DNA of 43,148 nt, from assembly GCA_003024985.2 (NCBI GenBank), contig PXIH01S0000346.1, one strand, 5' to 3'. The notes under the pieces are model-generated. The model was not told where the DNA came from and searched no databases. It saw only the letters and a list, made by a program, of their open reading frames with translations. This document shows positions 1 to 12,396 of this stretch, in pieces. Position 1 is the stretch's first letter. Each line of letters opens with the position of its first letter. Both the position numbers and the translations under genes were made by a program. Origin of the DNA: Euperipatoides rowelli. Taxonomy: Eukaryota; Onychophora; Udeonychophora; Euonychophora; Peripatopsidae.

Positions 1-243
1 ATGCTCAAGATCACTTGAGTAAAGCATGGAACTTGACTCTTTACCAATAATATCAACAGCAAAATCTTGCTTTATTCTCTGCGCACCTTCCCATGAAGCT
101 TGACTAAAAGATTTATCATCCATAGGCATATTTGCTACTACAGATATTACAGTATTAGTAGAAATAACTTCTTTTTTATTGTTACATGTAAATAAGAAAA
201 ATAGAAGAAAAAAAAGTATCAATAACATTAACTCATTTTTCAT
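1..243 (-). CDS. Bmp-family nucleoside-binding lipoprotein, N-terminal part
   Basis: The gene reads leftward from an ATG at 243 and is cut by the window edge, so only 81 codons are visible. It begins with a signal peptide rich in Leu and Phe ending in the lipobox LFTC, so the mature protein is probably a lipid-anchored surface or periplasmic solute-binding protein. After the lipobox comes the Bmp-type start MDDKSFSQASWEGAQRIK, the first strand and helix of a periplasmic-binding-protein fold of the BMP/PnrA purine-nucleoside family. It is the next gene downstream of the full-length bmp gene and shares a 95-bp identical stretch with it. Which B31 paralogue (bmpA, B or C) it matches cannot be told from this piece. 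Confidence 0.85.
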   Translation of the reverse strand, partial: MKNELMLLILFFLLFFLFTCNNKKEVISTNTVISVVANMPMDDKSFSQASWEGAQRIKQDFAVDIIGKESSSMLYSSDLEH

Positions 244-382
244 CTTACTTCTTATATAAATATTATTAACTAAAACTTTAATATATTTGATAATACCCAT
301 AATCATTTATTCCTAATTCTATTAACTGTTATATATCTTAGTTCAATATTCTTACAAGAAAGCTACTATTAAAGATAAAATA

Positions 383-1435
383 CTAGTTCCTACTTAATAA
401 AGTAGTTTGTAAATAAATACCGTAACTATCTTTATCATAAGGAACCTTGATATAATTACTGATTATTTCATTTTCTATAATCTTTAATTCATCTAAAATA
501 TCTAACCTAGGTTTTAAACTTTCCTTAACAATACCAACTGCATTTTTAACCAATCCATAAGTTATTGTTTTAGCTCCTTCCCAATTTTTATTATTTAAAT
601 AGTTAGCAGTCAAATCATAAATTACTACATCTACATCTTTGATTACAGAAGTCAAAACATTCCCAGGCGCCAAATATGACTGATCTTGATCTACTCCAAT
701 TACCCAATATCCTTCTCCCAATTCTTTTGCTACTTCAAAAACTCCAGTTCCTGAAAGACCAGCTGCTTGAAAAATTATATCTACTTCATCCTTGTACATC
801 CTAGTAGCTATGCTTCTACCAAGTTCAACATTTACAAAAGAACCTATGTACTGTGAGCTTACAACTATGTTTGGATTAGCATATTTAGCACCTGCTTCAA
901 ATCCGTAGCAAAAGCTATCAATAATAACACCCTGCATTCCACCAATAAAACCAATCTTACCTGTTTTTGTTGTTTTTGCTGCTACGTATCCAGCCAAAAA
1001 GGAACCTTCTTCTGATTTGAATGTTATATTTATTAAATTATTAGGAAACTTTACCTTAACATCATAAGCACCTTCAATAATACCGTATTTAATCATAGGA
1101 TTACTTATAGCTGCTTTTAATATTACATCACTTAACTTATAACCAATTCCCCAAATTACACTACATTTAATATCACTCAAATGCTCAAGATCACTTGAGT
1201 AAAGCATGGAACTTGACTCTTTACCAATAATATCAACAGCAAAATCTTGCTTTATTCTCTGCGCACCTTCCCATGCACTTTCATTAAAAGATTTATCATC
1301 AAAATAATCAGGAATTATGACAGCAATAGTTTGACTAGCAACATTCATGGATTTATCTTTATTTTTTAAGCAACTAACAAAAGGCAAGCTTAAAATACAT
1401 AAACCCAATAATTTACTTAAAAAAACATTAAACAT
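383..1435 (-). CDS. bmpD: Basic membrane protein (BmpD-like) nucleoside-binding lipoprotein
   Basis: This 350-residue protein has a signal peptide with the lipobox FVSC (Cys22), so it is expected to be lipidated. The rest is a BMP/PnrA-like solute-binding domain: DDKSFNESAWEGAQRI near residue 47, then GYVAAKTTKTGKIGFIGG and GFEAGAKYANP, and VIGVDQDQSY in the second lobe. The B. burgdorferi BmpD relative binds purine nucleosides, which fits an organism that cannot make purines. The symbol rests on its place next to rpsG, as in B31; paralogues are similar, so the letter is less sure than the family. The start is the ATG at 1435, preceded by AGG and GGTAGG. A run of ten G lies just upstream on the coding strand. 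A second bmp gene follows 139 bp downstream. Confidence 0.85.
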   Translation of the reverse strand: MFNVFLSKLLGLCILSLPFVSCLKNKDKSMNVASQTIAVIIPDYFDDKSFNESAWEGAQRIKQDFAVDIIGKESSSMLYSSDLEHLSDIKCSVIWGIGYKLSDVILKAAISNPMIKYGIIEGAYDVKVKFPNNLINITFKSEEGSFLAGYVAAKTTKTGKIGFIGGMQGVIIDSFCYGFEAGAKYANPNIVVSSQYIGSFVNVELGRSIATRMYKDEVDIIFQAAGLSGTGVFEVAKELGEGYWVIGVDQDQSYLAPGNVLTSVIKDVDVVIYDLTANYLNNKNWEGAKTITYGLVKNAVGIVKESLKPRLDILDELKIIENEIISNYIKVPYDKDSYGIYLQTTLLSRN

Positions 1436-1452
1436 ACCTACCTTTTTTTCCT

Positions 1453-1462
1453 CCCCCCCCCC
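1453..1462. repeat. Homopolymer run of ten C (G on the bmp coding strand)
   Basis: Ten consecutive C on the plus strand give a G10 run on the minus strand, ending 17 bases before the bmpD-like start codon. It is flanked by short A and T runs. A tract of this length can slip during replication and could change the spacing of the promoter or ribosome site. No proof of variation is visible in a single sequence. Confidence 0.9.
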
Positions 1463-1529
1463 AAAAAAAGCTAAAAAATAATTAAACCATGAAAATATGT
1501 AATATTACTTCATTGATTGCATTGCTTTT

Positions 1530-2401
<872 letters not shown>

Positions 2402-2503
2402 CTTTCAATATTCTCCTTTTAGTGCATTACTTTCAATAATTTTTAATATTCATAAATTAATTATTACTCATTTTATCAAATGCATAACCATTTTTCAATG
2501 AGC

Positions 2504-5500
2504 TTAAATATGTTTATCCTCTACTACTTGTATTGTTTTATATATATTCATACCTGTACCCGTTGGAATTAGACGACCAATTATAACATTTTCTTTTAAT
2601 CCTTTTAATCCATCTACCTTGCCTGCAATTGAAGCATCCGTTAATACCCTTGTTGTCTCTTGAAAAGAAGCAGCTGAAATAAATGAATCTATGTTTAGAG
2701 AAGCTCTTGTTACACCAATAAGTATTGGCTTTGCAATAGCTGGTTCTCCACCTTGTTCTATTACCTTACTATTTTGTTCATGAAACGCACTCTTATTCAC
2801 TTTTTGACCATAAACAAAATTAGTATCTCCAACGGTCATAATTTTTACTTTTTTCATCATTTGTTTAATAATTATACCAACATGCTTATCATTTATACTT
2901 ACACCTTGTTTTTTATAAACGTCTTGTATTTCTTCTAGCAAGAATTCCTGCAATTTTGTTCCACCAAGTATTTCAAGCACATCATGTGGGTTAATTTGTC
3001 CATCACAAAGCATATCGCCAGCATTTACAAAATCTCCATCTCTTATAAAAAGATGTTTACCAGCTGGAATATAATGCTTATGTTCCGTACCATATTCATC
3101 TACTATAAGTATAAGTCGCTTACCTTTTTGAATAGGCTTAAATTGAACTGTACCACTAACTTTAGCCATTTCCGTTAAATTTTTTGGAATTCTAGTTTCA
3201 AAAAGATCATTTACCCTAGGCAGACCTCCTGTAATATCTTGTGTCTTTTCAGAACCCTTAGATATCTTAGCTATTAAATCACCCACACAAATGTCTTGGC
3301 CATCATCTATTTGCAGATAAGCATCACCAGGTAAAACATATGAAGCAAGCTCCCTACCAGCAAGATCCAGTATTAATATTGTTGGATCTAAAGATTCAAA
3401 CATATGTTCCGTTATTCTTTTTTCAATATTTCCAGTCTCAAGGTTCACTTCTTCTTTTAAAGTTGTACCAAGTATTATATCTTTAAACTTAACTTTACCA
3501 TTGGCCTCAGCTATGATTGGTTCAAAAAATGGATCAAATGTCCCAATTACTTTTCCAGCTTCAACATAATCATTTTCTTTTATGTTAATTCTTGCACCTG
3601 CTTTAACGGTTATATTTTGTTCATCTGAGACTATCATAAATTTATCATCTCGTATCATTGAATAACCAATATTGGTAGAGAAAATTTTACTACCTTTTTT
3701 ATCCTCAAATAACAAAACTCCTTTTATTATTTTTTGTCCATCTTGTACTTTCAAATCTTTAATATCCTTAATTAGCTCCTTATATAAGACATTGACTATT
3801 TTAAGAGTACCTTTCCTTGTAAACAAAATTGAATTTTTTAGATTTACACGCAAACCTTCCATCTTATTAAGCATAAACGCATTAGAAAGTACAATTTTGT
3901 AGTCTTCACTCCCAGATTGAGCTACACCACCAATATGGAAAGTTCTCATTGTAAGCTGTGTTCCAGGTTGTCCTATCGATTGAGCGGCTATTATACCAAC
4001 GGCCTCACCAATATTTACGGATTTATTTCTTGAAAAATCTCTACCATAACATTTTTGACAAATACCATGTTCAGCCTCACAAGTTAATACAGATCGAATT
4101 AATAACCTGTCAATACCAATCTCCTCAAGAAATTCTATTTTGCTCTCTGTTATCTCTTCATTTACATCAAGTATAATTTCACCTGTTATTGGATTTTTTA
4201 TCCTTTCAAGACAATAACTTCCCACAGACTTTTCCTTTAAAGGCTCTACTATTTCATCACCATTTTTTACAGTTCTAACGGTTATCCCATTTATGGTTCC
4301 ACAATCTTCAATTCTAACAACAACATCCTGAGCAATATCAACTAATCTTCTTGTAAGATAACCAGCATCAGCTGTTTTAAGAGCCGTATCAGCCAGTCCT
4401 TTTCTAGCCCCATTGGTAGAAATAAAGAACTCTATTACAGAAAGACCTTCTTTGAAATTAGAAATAATTGGAAGCTCAATAATATCCCCAGAAGTTTTAG
4501 CCATTAAGCCTCTCATACCAGCAAGCTGTCTTATTTGGTTTCTACTACCTCTAGCACCAGAATCAGCCATCAAATATATAACATTAAATCCGTCTTTATC
4601 TTCCTTAAGTATATCCATCATTTTCTTTGTAAGTTCTTCATTTGTTTTTGACCATACAGAAATTACATTGTTATATCGCTCTTCTCCTGTTATGACACCT
4701 TTAGTATAATCATTTTGTATTTTTTCTATTTCTTTATAAGCTTTCTCAATGAATGTTTTTTTCTCTTGCGGAACAATAATATCACTCATACTAATCGTAC
4801 AACCAAACTTAGTTGCATACTTAAACCCAAGCTCTTTAATAATATCTAGCATTACAATTAAAACTGCAGAATCATGTTTTACATATGTATGGGCAATTAG
4901 CTTTTGAAGCTCTTCCTCACTTAAAGTAACATTTACATAATCTATTACTTCTGGCAATGCTTCATTGAATATAACTCTACCAGCTATTGTCTCTATGTAT
5001 TTTCCTTTTACATTTACGTAAATTTTAGCATTATAATCTAAAGTTTTACTATTAATTGCTAAAATAACATGATTATAACTAGCAAATTTTTTACCTTCAC
5101 CTAAAGCATTTTCTTTTCTCATAGTTAAGTAATAAAGCCCCAATACAATATCTTGAGAAGGAAATACTACTGGATAACCATTAGCAGGGTTCAACAAATT
5201 ATTCGTTGATAACATTAAAACCCATGCTTCAACTTGTGCTGCTGGCGTTAAAGGAACATGTATTGCCATTTGGTCACCATCAAAGTCAGCATTATAAGCG
5301 TGGCACACAAGAGGATGAAGTTTGATTGCTTTCCCTTCAACAAGTACAGGTTCAAATGCTTGAATACCAAGTCTATGCAGCGTTGGAGCACGGTTTAAAA
5401 GAACAGGATGTTCTTTAATAACTTCATCAAGTATTTGCCATACTCTATCAACTTCTTGATCAATTAAAAGCTTCGCTCTTTTAATATTATAAATAGTTTC

Positions 5501-6724
5501 ATTCTCTATAAGCTTCCTAATAACAAATGGTTTAAATAGTTCTAAAGCCATTTTTGAGGGAAGTCCACATTGATGTAACTTAAGTTCAGGACCAACAACA
5601 ATTACAGAACGTCCAGAATAATCTACTCTTTTTCCAAGTAAATTCTGTCTAAAACGTCCCTGCTTCCCCTTAAGAGAATCAGATAAAGATTTTAAAACTC
5701 TATTGGAAGAACCCTTAACAACTTTTTTCTTATGTGAATTATCAAACAATGAATCTACCGATTCTTGCAACATTCTCTTTTCATTTCTTATAATTATTTC
5801 TGGAGCATTTAAAAGAATTAATTTTCTAAGCCTATTATTTCTATTTATTACTCTTCTATATAAATCATTAAGATCAGAAGTTGCAAACCTTCCCCCATCA
5901 AGTTGTACCATTGGTCTTATTTCTGGTGGCACTACGGGTAAAACACTTAAAATCATCCATTCAGGTTTATTACCAGAAATTTTAAGATTCTCAATAATTT
6001 CAAGCCTCTTTAATATCTTTTTATCTGTCTTATCATCTTTGTCTATCATTTGCATACGCAATTGAAAAGAAAGACTATCAAGATCAAGGTTCTCAAGAAG
6101 CAATTTAATAGCCTCAGCTCCCATTCCAGCATTAAAAGACATTCCATATCTCTCTCTTGCTTCAAAATACTCTTCTTCACTTAAGAGTTCCATTTTTTTA
6201 AGATCTGTATCACCAGCTTCTATTACTATATATTTTTCATAATATAAAATAGCATTTAAATTTGAGGCTGTTATGTCCAATAACAATCCTATTCTTGAAG
6301 GTATATACCTATAGTACCAAATATGTGCAACAGGAGCTGCAAGCTCAATATGTCCTACTCTTTCTCTTCTTACTTTAAAATGAGTAACTTCTACTCCACA
6401 TCGATCACAAATTATGCCTTTATATCTTATTGATTTAAATTTTCCACAATAACATTCCCATTCCTTTGTAGTACCAAATATTCTCTCACAAAAAAGTCCA
6501 TCTTTTTCAGGTCTTAAAGTCCTATAATTTATTGTTTCAGATTTTTTTACCTCACCATATGACCAACTTCTAATTTGCTCTGGGGAGGCTATTCCTATTC
6601 TAATCTTCTCAAAATCTCCTGACATTATCTTTGAGTTTTTCATCTCACCATGTGAAAAAGTTCTAATTTGATCCGAGAAGTTTGCCCTTGTTTTAATTTT
6701 TCCAAAATCACTTATTTCTGCCAT
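2504..6724 (-). CDS. rpoC: RNA polymerase subunit beta'
   Basis: Beta' of RNA polymerase, 1406 residues. It has the N-terminal zinc site ([19 protein letters not shown]), the catalytic loop [12 protein letters not shown] that holds the active-site Mg, the rudder and trigger-loop regions, and the second zinc site ([11 protein letters not shown]). The usual Borrelia protein is about 1377 residues. The extra length is at the N-terminus: residues 6-34 are a diverged copy of residues 37-65, the segment ending in [16 protein letters not shown]. The ATG at 6724 has GAGGG 9 bases upstream. The internal Met34 lacks such a site, so the extension is probably translated. A start at Met34 would give a near-normal 1373-residue protein. 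The gene follows rpoB by 19 bp. Confidence 0.97.
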   Translation of the reverse strand: MAEISDFGKIKTRANFSDQIRTFSHGEMKNSKIMSGDFEKIRIGIASPEQIRSWSYGEVKKSETINYRTLRPEKDGLFCERIFGTTKEWECYCGKFKSIRYKGIICDRCGVEVTHFKVRRERVGHIELAAPVAHIWYYRYIPSRIGLLLDITASNLNAILYYEKYIVIEAGDTDLKKMELLSEEEYFEARERYGMSFNAGMGAEAIKLLLENLDLDSLSFQLRMQMIDKDDKTDKKILKRLEIIENLKISGNKPEWMILSVLPVVPPEIRPMVQLDGGRFATSDLNDLYRRVINRNNRLRKLILLNAPEIIIRNEKRMLQESVDSLFDNSHKKKVVKGSSNRVLKSLSDSLKGKQGRFRQNLLGKRVDYSGRSVIVVGPELKLHQCGLPSKMALELFKPFVIRKLIENETIYNIKRAKLLIDQEVDRVWQILDEVIKEHPVLLNRAPTLHRLGIQAFEPVLVEGKAIKLHPLVCHAYNADFDGDQMAIHVPLTPAAQVEAWVLMLSTNNLLNPANGYPVVFPSQDIVLGLYYLTMRKENALGEGKKFASYNHVILAINSKTLDYNAKIYVNVKGKYIETIAGRVIFNEALPEVIDYVNVTLSEEELQKLIAHTYVKHDSAVLIVMLDIIKELGFKYATKFGCTISMSDIIVPQEKKTFIEKAYKEIEKIQNDYTKGVITGEERYNNVISVWSKTNEELTKKMMDILKEDKDGFNVIYLMADSGARGSRNQIRQLAGMRGLMAKTSGDIIELPIISNFKEGLSVIEFFISTNGARKGLADTALKTADAGYLTRRLVDIAQDVVVRIEDCGTINGITVRTVKNGDEIVEPLKEKSVGSYCLERIKNPITGEIILDVNEEITESKIEFLEEIGIDRLLIRSVLTCEAEHGICQKCYGRDFSRNKSVNIGEAVGIIAAQSIGQPGTQLTMRTFHIGGVAQSGSEDYKIVLSNAFMLNKMEGLRVNLKNSILFTRKGTLKIVNVLYKELIKDIKDLKVQDGQKIIKGVLLFEDKKGSKIFSTNIGYSMIRDDKFMIVSDEQNITVKAGARINIKENDYVEAGKVIGTFDPFFEPIIAEANGKVKFKDIILGTTLKEEVNLETGNIEKRITEHMFESLDPTILILDLAGRELASYVLPGDAYLQIDDGQDICVGDLIAKISKGSEKTQDITGGLPRVNDLFETRIPKNLTEMAKVSGTVQFKPIQKGKRLILIVDEYGTEHKHYIPAGKHLFIRDGDFVNAGDMLCDGQINPHDVLEILGGTKLQEFLLEEIQDVYKKQGVSINDKHVGIIIKQMMKKVKIMTVGDTNFVYGQKVNKSAFHEQNSKVIEQGGEPAIAKPILIGVTRASLNIDSFISAASFQETTRVLTDASIAGKVDGLKGLKENVIIGRLIPTGTGMNIYKTIQVVEDKHI

Positions 6725-6743
6725 ATAAAACCCTCAAAAAAAT

Positions 6744-9700
6744 TTAATTTTTATTAACTATATCTTCTTCCTTTTCAGTTAAAGGAATTTGTTTCCCATC
6801 CACATCATATACAGATAAATCAAGAGCCAAGCCTCTTAGTTCTTGCATTAACACATTGAATGATTCTGGAATACCAGACACGCTTGTTGCTATTCCTTTG
6901 ACAATATTCTCGTATATTTTAGAACGTCCAGTTATATCATCAGACTTAACAGTTAAAAGTTCCTGTAAGGTATGAGCTGCTCCATAAGCTTCAAGAGCCC
7001 AAACTTCCATCTCACCAAGTCTTTGTCCACCAAACTGTGCTTTACCCCCCAAAGGTTGTTGAGAAACAAGTGAATAAGGACCTGTGGATCTTGCATGCAT
7101 TTTATCATCTACTAAATGATGAAGCTTAAGCATGTATATTACTCCAATCATAACCTTATTTTCAAATACCTCACCTGTATATCCATCATAAAGTACTTCT
7201 TTTGAGGTTCGATCAAAACCAGCTTCAAGAAGCTTACTTTGCAACTGTTCATTAGAAGCAGACTCAAAAACAGGAATCTTATAGCATTCATTTAAAAATT
7301 TTCCTGCAAGTCCAAGTTGAGACTCCATTAACTGTCCTATATTCATACGAGAAGGAACTCCAAGTGGATTCAAACATATATCAAGCGGAGTTCCATCCTT
7401 TAGATAAGGCATATCTTCTACAGGAAGTATTTTTGCGACAATACCTTTATTACCATGTCTTCCAGCCATTTTATCACCTTCTTTAAGCTTTCTTTTCTTA
7501 GCAACGTATACTTTTAAAATCTCATCAACACCAGGAGGTAAATTATTGACATCATCTTTTGTTATCCTTTGAACATCAATAACTGTACCTTCTGTGCCAT
7601 GCGAAACTTTTAAAGAATTATTTTTAACATCCTTAGCTTTTTCACCAAATATTGAAGTCAAAAGCTTAAACTCAGGTGTAATATCTGTTTCAGATTTTGG
7701 TGTTATTTTACCAACCAAAATGTCACCTGGTTTTACATAGGAACCAATTCTAACAATTCCATTTTCATCTAATTTACTTAATATCTTCTCACTTACGTTT
7801 GGTATATCAGCTGTCAATCGTTCAGGACCAAGCTTAGTTTCACGAACTTCAATACTAAACTCTTTAATGTGAATAGAAGTATAAAGATCCTCTTTAACAA
7901 CTCTTTCAGAGATTAAAATAGCGTCTTCATAATTATAACCATTCCAAGGAACAAATCCTAAAAGTAAATTATTCCCAAGAGCAAGTTCTCCATTCTTAGT
8001 AGCAGGACCATCGGCTATTACCTCACCCTTTTTAACATTTTGTCCTCTTCTAATAAGAACCGATTGATTAAAACATGTATCTTGGTTGGTTCTCTCATAT
8101 TTTACAAGTTCATATTCATCAAAATCATCTTTATTTTTTTGTTCTTTTGGTTTTATTATTATCTTCAGATTTGTTGCAAGTACAACTTCTCCATCTCTAC
8201 GAGCTTTAAGCACAACACCAGCGTCCTCAGCAACTATTTTTTCCATCCCTGTACCAACTATAGGCGGTACAGGAAAGAGTAAAGGAACTGCTTGACGTTG
8301 CATGTTTGAACCCATTAAAGCACGGTTTGCATCATTATGCTCTAAAAAAGGAATTAAAGCTGATGAAACAGAAACAAGTTGTCTTGGAGACACATCCATG
8401 TAATCAATATCTTTTGCTGTTATTGTTCTGTAGTCTCCTGAAATTCTAACAGGAACTAAACTAGAAATATAATTTCCATGTTCATCAAGCTTAGCATTTG
8501 CTTGAGCAATACATTTCTTCTCTTCATCTATTGCCGATAAATATTCAATTTTGTTAGTTACTTGACCATTGACTATTTTTCTATATGGTGTCTCTAGGAA
8601 GCCATATTCATTTATTCTAGCATAAGTGGCAAGTGAAATAATAAGACCAATATTTGGACCTTCAGGAGTTTCAATAGGACACATACGCCCATAATGCGTA
8701 TAATGCACATCCCTTACTTCAAAACCAGCTCTATCTCTAGAAAGTCCTCCAGGGCCAAGAGCGTTAAGTCTTCTTTTATGTGTAAGTTCAGCCAAGGGAT
8801 TAACTTGATCCATAAACTGTGAAAGTTGACTTGTCGTAAAAAACTCTTTCACAGCTGAAACTATAGGCTTAACACTAATTAGTTCTTGTGGTTTTAAATT
8901 GTATATTTCTTTATTTGCCATTCTATCCTTAGCAATTTTTTCTACCCTTGAAAAAGCTAGTTTATATATATTTGTTAACAACTCCCCAACTGAACGAACT
9001 CTTCTATTACCAAGGTGATCAATATCATCTAATAAGTCATGTCCATCATATATCTTTAAAAGATGCGCAATAGTATTCGTAATATCAAACAATGTTAAAA
9101 CTGAACTCTTTAAATCATCACTACCAAACTTTTTAGAAAGTTTATATCTCCCAACACTACCCAGATCATATCTTTTTGTAGAAAAAAACAATGTTTTTAG
9201 ATCATTTATTGCATTATCAATAGTTATGGGTTCTCCAGGCATTAAAACATTATATATTGATAAGATAATATCTTCCTTAGAAGGTTCTCTGTTATAATCT
9301 TTTAAAGGAAAATAAACATCTTCTCTTTCAAAACAATTTAAAATAACATTGGAGCTTATGAAACACTTTTTATTGACATTATAATTTTCAAAATCAATAA
9401 CTTCAATTTCGTTTATCTTGTGCTGAACAAAATCCTCAATATCTTGCAAAATAAGTTTATCCCCTGCTCGATAGTACATATCTTCTGAGATTTCTATAAA
9501 ATTAGCAAGATACATCCCAGCAAGATTATTTTTATTCTCTTCTGTTATTTTGACTTTTTTCTTATTATAAAAAACATTAATAATCTTCTCTCTTGAATCC
9601 AAGCCCAAGGCTCTTAAAAACAAAGTTACTAAAATTCTTTTCTTTCTATCTATCTTAACATATAAATAATCCCGCCTTGAATCTATCTCAAATTCAAGCC

Positions 9701-10211
9701 AAGAACCTCTATAAGGGATGATTCTCGATGAATAAACATCTTTCTCTTTATAAAAGACAACACCAGGAGAACGATGAACCTGTGACACAACAACTCTCTC
9801 AGACCCATTTATTATGAAAGTCCCTCTATCAGTCATTAAAGGAACTGTTCCCATATAAACATCTTTTTGCCTTATCTCACCTGTTGTTAAAAACTGTAAA
9901 TTGAGTCTTGCTTTCAAAACAGCCTCAAAACTTCGACCTTTTTTAAGGCATTCCTTCTCGCTACCTTGAAATAAGGAGCTTTTTTCTATATAATAATCTT
10001 CATATTCCAATATAATATCGCCATTACCGCCTTTGATGGGAAAAACCTCTTTAAAAACAGAATGGAGCCCTTCATGAAGAAGAACTTCCTTATTGTTCAA
10101 TCTATTAAGCTGTAAAAATCTCTCATAAGAATTTATTTGAATCTCTACTAAATTAGGCAGATCTAAGATTTCATGATCTTTTCCTTGACCTAGATGAATT
10201 CTTTTTACCAT
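6744..10211 (-). CDS. rpoB: RNA polymerase subunit beta
   Basis: Beta subunit of RNA polymerase, 1155 residues, the length of the B. burgdorferi protein. It shows the rifampicin pocket ([35 protein letters not shown]), the [12 protein letters not shown] active-site block and [19 protein letters not shown] near the C-terminus. At the position matching E. coli Ser531 it has Asn ([13 protein letters not shown]), the change linked to natural rifampicin resistance in Borrelia. It is downstream of rplL with an 81-bp gap that can fold into a hairpin, and is followed directly by rpoC. Confidence 0.98.
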   Translation of the reverse strand: MVKRIHLGQGKDHEILDLPNLVEIQINSYERFLQLNRLNNKEVLLHEGLHSVFKEVFPIKGGNGDIILEYEDYYIEKSSLFQGSEKECLKKGRSFEAVLKARLNLQFLTTGEIRQKDVYMGTVPLMTDRGTFIINGSERVVVSQVHRSPGVVFYKEKDVYSSRIIPYRGSWLEFEIDSRRDYLYVKIDRKKRILVTLFLRALGLDSREKIINVFYNKKKVKITEENKNNLAGMYLANFIEISEDMYYRAGDKLILQDIEDFVQHKINEIEVIDFENYNVNKKCFISSNVILNCFEREDVYFPLKDYNREPSKEDIILSIYNVLMPGEPITIDNAINDLKTLFFSTKRYDLGSVGRYKLSKKFGSDDLKSSVLTLFDITNTIAHLLKIYDGHDLLDDIDHLGNRRVRSVGELLTNIYKLAFSRVEKIAKDRMANKEIYNLKPQELISVKPIVSAVKEFFTTSQLSQFMDQVNPLAELTHKRRLNALGPGGLSRDRAGFEVRDVHYTHYGRMCPIETPEGPNIGLIISLATYARINEYGFLETPYRKIVNGQVTNKIEYLSAIDEEKKCIAQANAKLDEHGNYISSLVPVRISGDYRTITAKDIDYMDVSPRQLVSVSSALIPFLEHNDANRALMGSNMQRQAVPLLFPVPPIVGTGMEKIVAEDAGVVLKARRDGEVVLATNLKIIIKPKEQKNKDDFDEYELVKYERTNQDTCFNQSVLIRRGQNVKKGEVIADGPATKNGELALGNNLLLGFVPWNGYNYEDAILISERVVKEDLYTSIHIKEFSIEVRETKLGPERLTADIPNVSEKILSKLDENGIVRIGSYVKPGDILVGKITPKSETDITPEFKLLTSIFGEKAKDVKNNSLKVSHGTEGTVIDVQRITKDDVNNLPPGVDEILKVYVAKKRKLKEGDKMAGRHGNKGIVAKILPVEDMPYLKDGTPLDICLNPLGVPSRMNIGQLMESQLGLAGKFLNECYKIPVFESASNEQLQSKLLEAGFDRTSKEVLYDGYTGEVFENKVMIGVIYMLKLHHLVDDKMHARSTGPYSLVSQQPLGGKAQFGGQRLGEMEVWALEAYGAAHTLQELLTVKSDDITGRSKIYENIVKGIATSVSGIPESFNVLMQELRGLALDLSVYDVDGKQIPLTEKEEDIVNKN

Positions 10212-10234
10212 TCAAAGACCTCTTTTATAAAACA

Positions 10235-10267
10235 ATCCACATATCTTAAAATGAGAGACATGTGGAT
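10235..10267 (-). terminator. Possible attenuator between rplL and rpoB
   Basis: ATCCACAT and ATGTGGAT form an 8-bp perfect stem around a 17-base loop. On the minus (coding) strand the stem is followed by TTGTTTTAT, a short U-rich run. This resembles a leaky terminator in the gap where other bacteria also tune rpoBC expression relative to rplJL. The long loop makes it weak. Confidence 0.4.
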
Positions 10268-10292
10268 ATTTAAATTTAATGTTTAACAATTT

Positions 10293-10658
10293 TTACTTAA
10301 TTTCAACCGTAGCACCGTATGCCTCTAGTTTTTTCTTAATTTCTTCAGCTTCTAATTTTGGTATACCTTCTTTAACATTTTTTGGTGCACCTTCTACTAA
10401 GTCTTTTGCTTCTTTAAGACCAAGTCCTGTTAATGCTCTTACTTCTTTAATAACATCTATCTTCTTAGTACCCATATTCACAAGAACCACATCAAATTCT
10501 GTTTGTTCTTCTTCTACCGGCGCTAAAGGACCCGCTGCAACTGCTACTTGTGCAGCTGTTACTCCAAACTTATCTTCAATTGTTTTTATGAGTTCAACTA
10601 TTTCTGATACTTTTGCTGACTCTAAGTATGATAAAATATCCTCTTGTTTTAGTGCCAT
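10293..10658 (-). CDS. rplL: 50S ribosomal protein L7/L12
   Basis: A 121-residue L7/L12, the multi-copy stalk protein that recruits translation GTPases. It has the dimerising N-terminal helices ([20 protein letters not shown]), a short Ala/Pro/Glu hinge near residues 40-52, and the factor-binding C-terminal domain with [20 protein letters not shown] and [13 protein letters not shown]. The start has AAGGAG 10 bases upstream. It follows rplJ by 73 bp, as expected for the L10-L12 pair that binds together on the ribosome. Confidence 0.97.
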   Translation of the reverse strand: MALKQEDILSYLESAKVSEIVELIKTIEDKFGVTAAQVAVAAGPLAPVEEEQTEFDVVLVNMGTKKIDVIKEVRALTGLGLKEAKDLVEGAPKNVKEGIPKLEAEEIKKKLEAYGATVEIK

Positions 10659-10731
10659 ATTATCTTGTCTCCTTTGAATTTTTTAATTTTTTACAGTGAT
10701 AGCACGCACCTTAGTTCAAGACTAACACTGC

Positions 10732-11220
10732 TTAATCCCTTATATCTGCTAATGCTTGCAATGTTCTAACAAACTTTGACATTGGCGCTTTTAATAAACT
10801 AATAAATAAAGATATTGCCTCTTTTCGTGTTGGAAGCTTGCTAAACTCACTTACTTGTTCCTTGCTATAAACCTCACCTAAGACAAAGCCTCCTTTTACT
10901 TCCAATTTCGTATTGCCTACAAACTCATAAACTACCTTAGCAACATTATTAGCTTCATCTTGAGCAGCTACTACTGCTGTTGGACCTACTAAATAATCAT
11001 CGACACCTTTTACATTCTTAGCATGAAAAGCTTTTTTCATTATATTATTGCTTACAACTTTTAAAGTTGCATTTTCACGTTCAACTTTTCTTCTAAGTTC
11101 TGTCAATTGTACTACAGTTAATCCCCTATAATTTAAAAAAAAGAAATTTTCTTTTTCTCCTAAAAATTCTTTAAAAGAATTTAACAAATCTACCTTCTTA
11201 GGATTTATATTCTCACCCAT
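10732..11220 (-). CDS. rplJ: 50S ribosomal protein L10
   Basis: A 162-residue L10, the base of the L12 stalk. It has the N-terminal rRNA-binding region with [20 protein letters not shown], the [11 protein letters not shown] block, and a helical C-terminal end ([11 protein letters not shown]) that holds L12 dimers. It lies 9 bp after rplA. In many bacteria L10 represses its own mRNA; no clear leader structure was worked out here because the gap to rplA is so short. Confidence 0.95.
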   Translation of the reverse strand: MGENINPKKVDLLNSFKEFLGEKENFFFLNYRGLTVVQLTELRRKVERENATLKVVSNNIMKKAFHAKNVKGVDDYLVGPTAVVAAQDEANNVAKVVYEFVGNTKLEVKGGFVLGEVYSKEQVSEFSKLPTRKEAISLFISLLKAPMSKFVRTLQALADIRD

Positions 11221-11229
11221 TCAATACTC

Positions 11230-11904
11230 CTAGCTAAAATTAATTTTCACAGAAGGTCCCATAGTAGTAGAAACATATACAGTCCCCACAAATACACCTT
11301 TTAAATCACTTGGTCTTTTTTTTATCAATTCACTAATAAAAACTTCATAGTTATCTTTTACTTGTCCATCGGCCATTGAAGCTTTACCAATTGGAATACT
11401 AACTATTCCATTTTTATTAGCTCTAAATTCTATTCTACCTTGTTTAAGTTGATTAATTGTATCCCTAAGTTCATTGGTTACTGTTTGTGTTTTTGGATTA
11501 GGCATTAACCCTCTCCTACCCAAGATTGGTCCAAGTTTTCCCACCTCTCTCATTAGGTCAGGAGTTGCTACAACAATATCAAAATCACTCCAACCATTTC
11601 TAATCTTAAGTATAAGGTCATCATCACCTACATAAGTAGCCCCTGCCTCCCTGGCTTCTCTTGCTTTCTCATCTTTTGCAAAAACTAATATCTTTTTTTC
11701 CTTCATAAACTGATTTGGTAAAACAACAACAGATCTTACTGCATGACTTTTCCTAAGATTAAGTTTTACTGACAAGTCTATTGTTTCATCAAATTTTGCG
11801 AACTTTATTTTCTTTATTAAACCTATTGCATTTTGTATGTCATAAGACATTGACCTATCTAAGTTATTAAAGGCCTCTATGTATTTTTTACTTCTTTTTG
11901 CCAT
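11230..11904 (-). CDS. rplA: 50S ribosomal protein L1
   Basis: A 224-residue L1, part of the E-site stalk, with family blocks [37 protein letters not shown] and [19 protein letters not shown]. The open frame extends 12 codons further upstream, but that stretch lies inside rplK. I chose the ATG at 11904 because it has GGAGA 7 bases upstream and gives the conserved [12 protein letters not shown] start. Only one base separates it from the rplK stop codon, so the two are probably translationally coupled. Confidence 0.95.
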   Translation of the reverse strand: MAKRSKKYIEAFNNLDRSMSYDIQNAIGLIKKIKFAKFDETIDLSVKLNLRKSHAVRSVVVLPNQFMKEKKILVFAKDEKAREAREAGATYVGDDDLILKIRNGWSDFDIVVATPDLMREVGKLGPILGRRGLMPNPKTQTVTNELRDTINQLKQGRIEFRANKNGIVSIPIGKASMADGQVKDNYEVFISELIKKRPSDLKGVFVGTVYVSTTMGPSVKINFS

Positions 11905-11905
11905 A

Positions 11906-12337
11906 TTATTTCTCCAATTCGACTCCCATAGAACGTGCACTACCTACAATAATATTAAACGCACCTTCTTTTGTTTTTGCATTTAAATCAGGCAACTTAA
12001 GTTCTGCTATTTCCATAACTTTATCTCTAGATATAGTTGCAACTTTATCAGAATTTGGCTTCTTTGAACCCGACTTTATGCCTACTGCCTTTTTAATTAA
12101 TATTGAAGCTGGGGGTGTTTTAGTAATAAATGAAAAACTTTTATCACTGTAAATTGTAATAATCACAGGAATTATAAGTCCAGCTTCCATTCTAGCCGTC
12201 CTTTCATTAAATTGTTGAACAAACTGTGGAGCACTTACCCCATGAGGCCCCAAAGCTTGCCCAATTTTTGCCCCTGGAGCTGCCGCTGCTGCTGGAATTT
12301 GCAACTTAACCCACGCAACTTCTTTCTTCTTTGCCAT
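11906..12337 (-). CDS. rplK: 50S ribosomal protein L11
   Basis: A 143-residue L11 of the GTPase-associated centre. It has the proline-rich N-terminal domain ([22 protein letters not shown]) and the rRNA-binding C-terminal domain ([14 protein letters not shown] in the linker, then [14 protein letters not shown] and [10 protein letters not shown]). I use the ATG at 12337, preceded by GGAG, rather than an upstream start that adds five residues, because it gives the family length and the typical [12 protein letters not shown] start. It follows nusG by 59 bp. Confidence 0.96.
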   Translation of the reverse strand: MAKKKEVAWVKLQIPAAAAAPGAKIGQALGPHGVSAPQFVQQFNERTARMEAGLIIPVIITIYSDKSFSFITKTPPASILIKKAVGIKSGSKKPNSDKVATISRDKVMEIAELKLPDLNAKTKEGAFNIIVGSARSMGVELEK

Positions 12338-12396
12338 TCTAACTCCTAACAAAATTAAAAAACTTCATTCAAGTTTAATATTTAAAATAATTAAAT

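Noticed and set aside
10279-10677. 132-residue open frame antisense to rplL
   Set aside because: It mirrors the Ala/Val-rich rplL code on the other strand, has no ribosome site and lies wholly over a well-supported gene.
11905-11940. Upstream 12-codon extension of rplA
   Set aside because: It lies inside rplK, lacks a ribosome site, and does not match L1 proteins.
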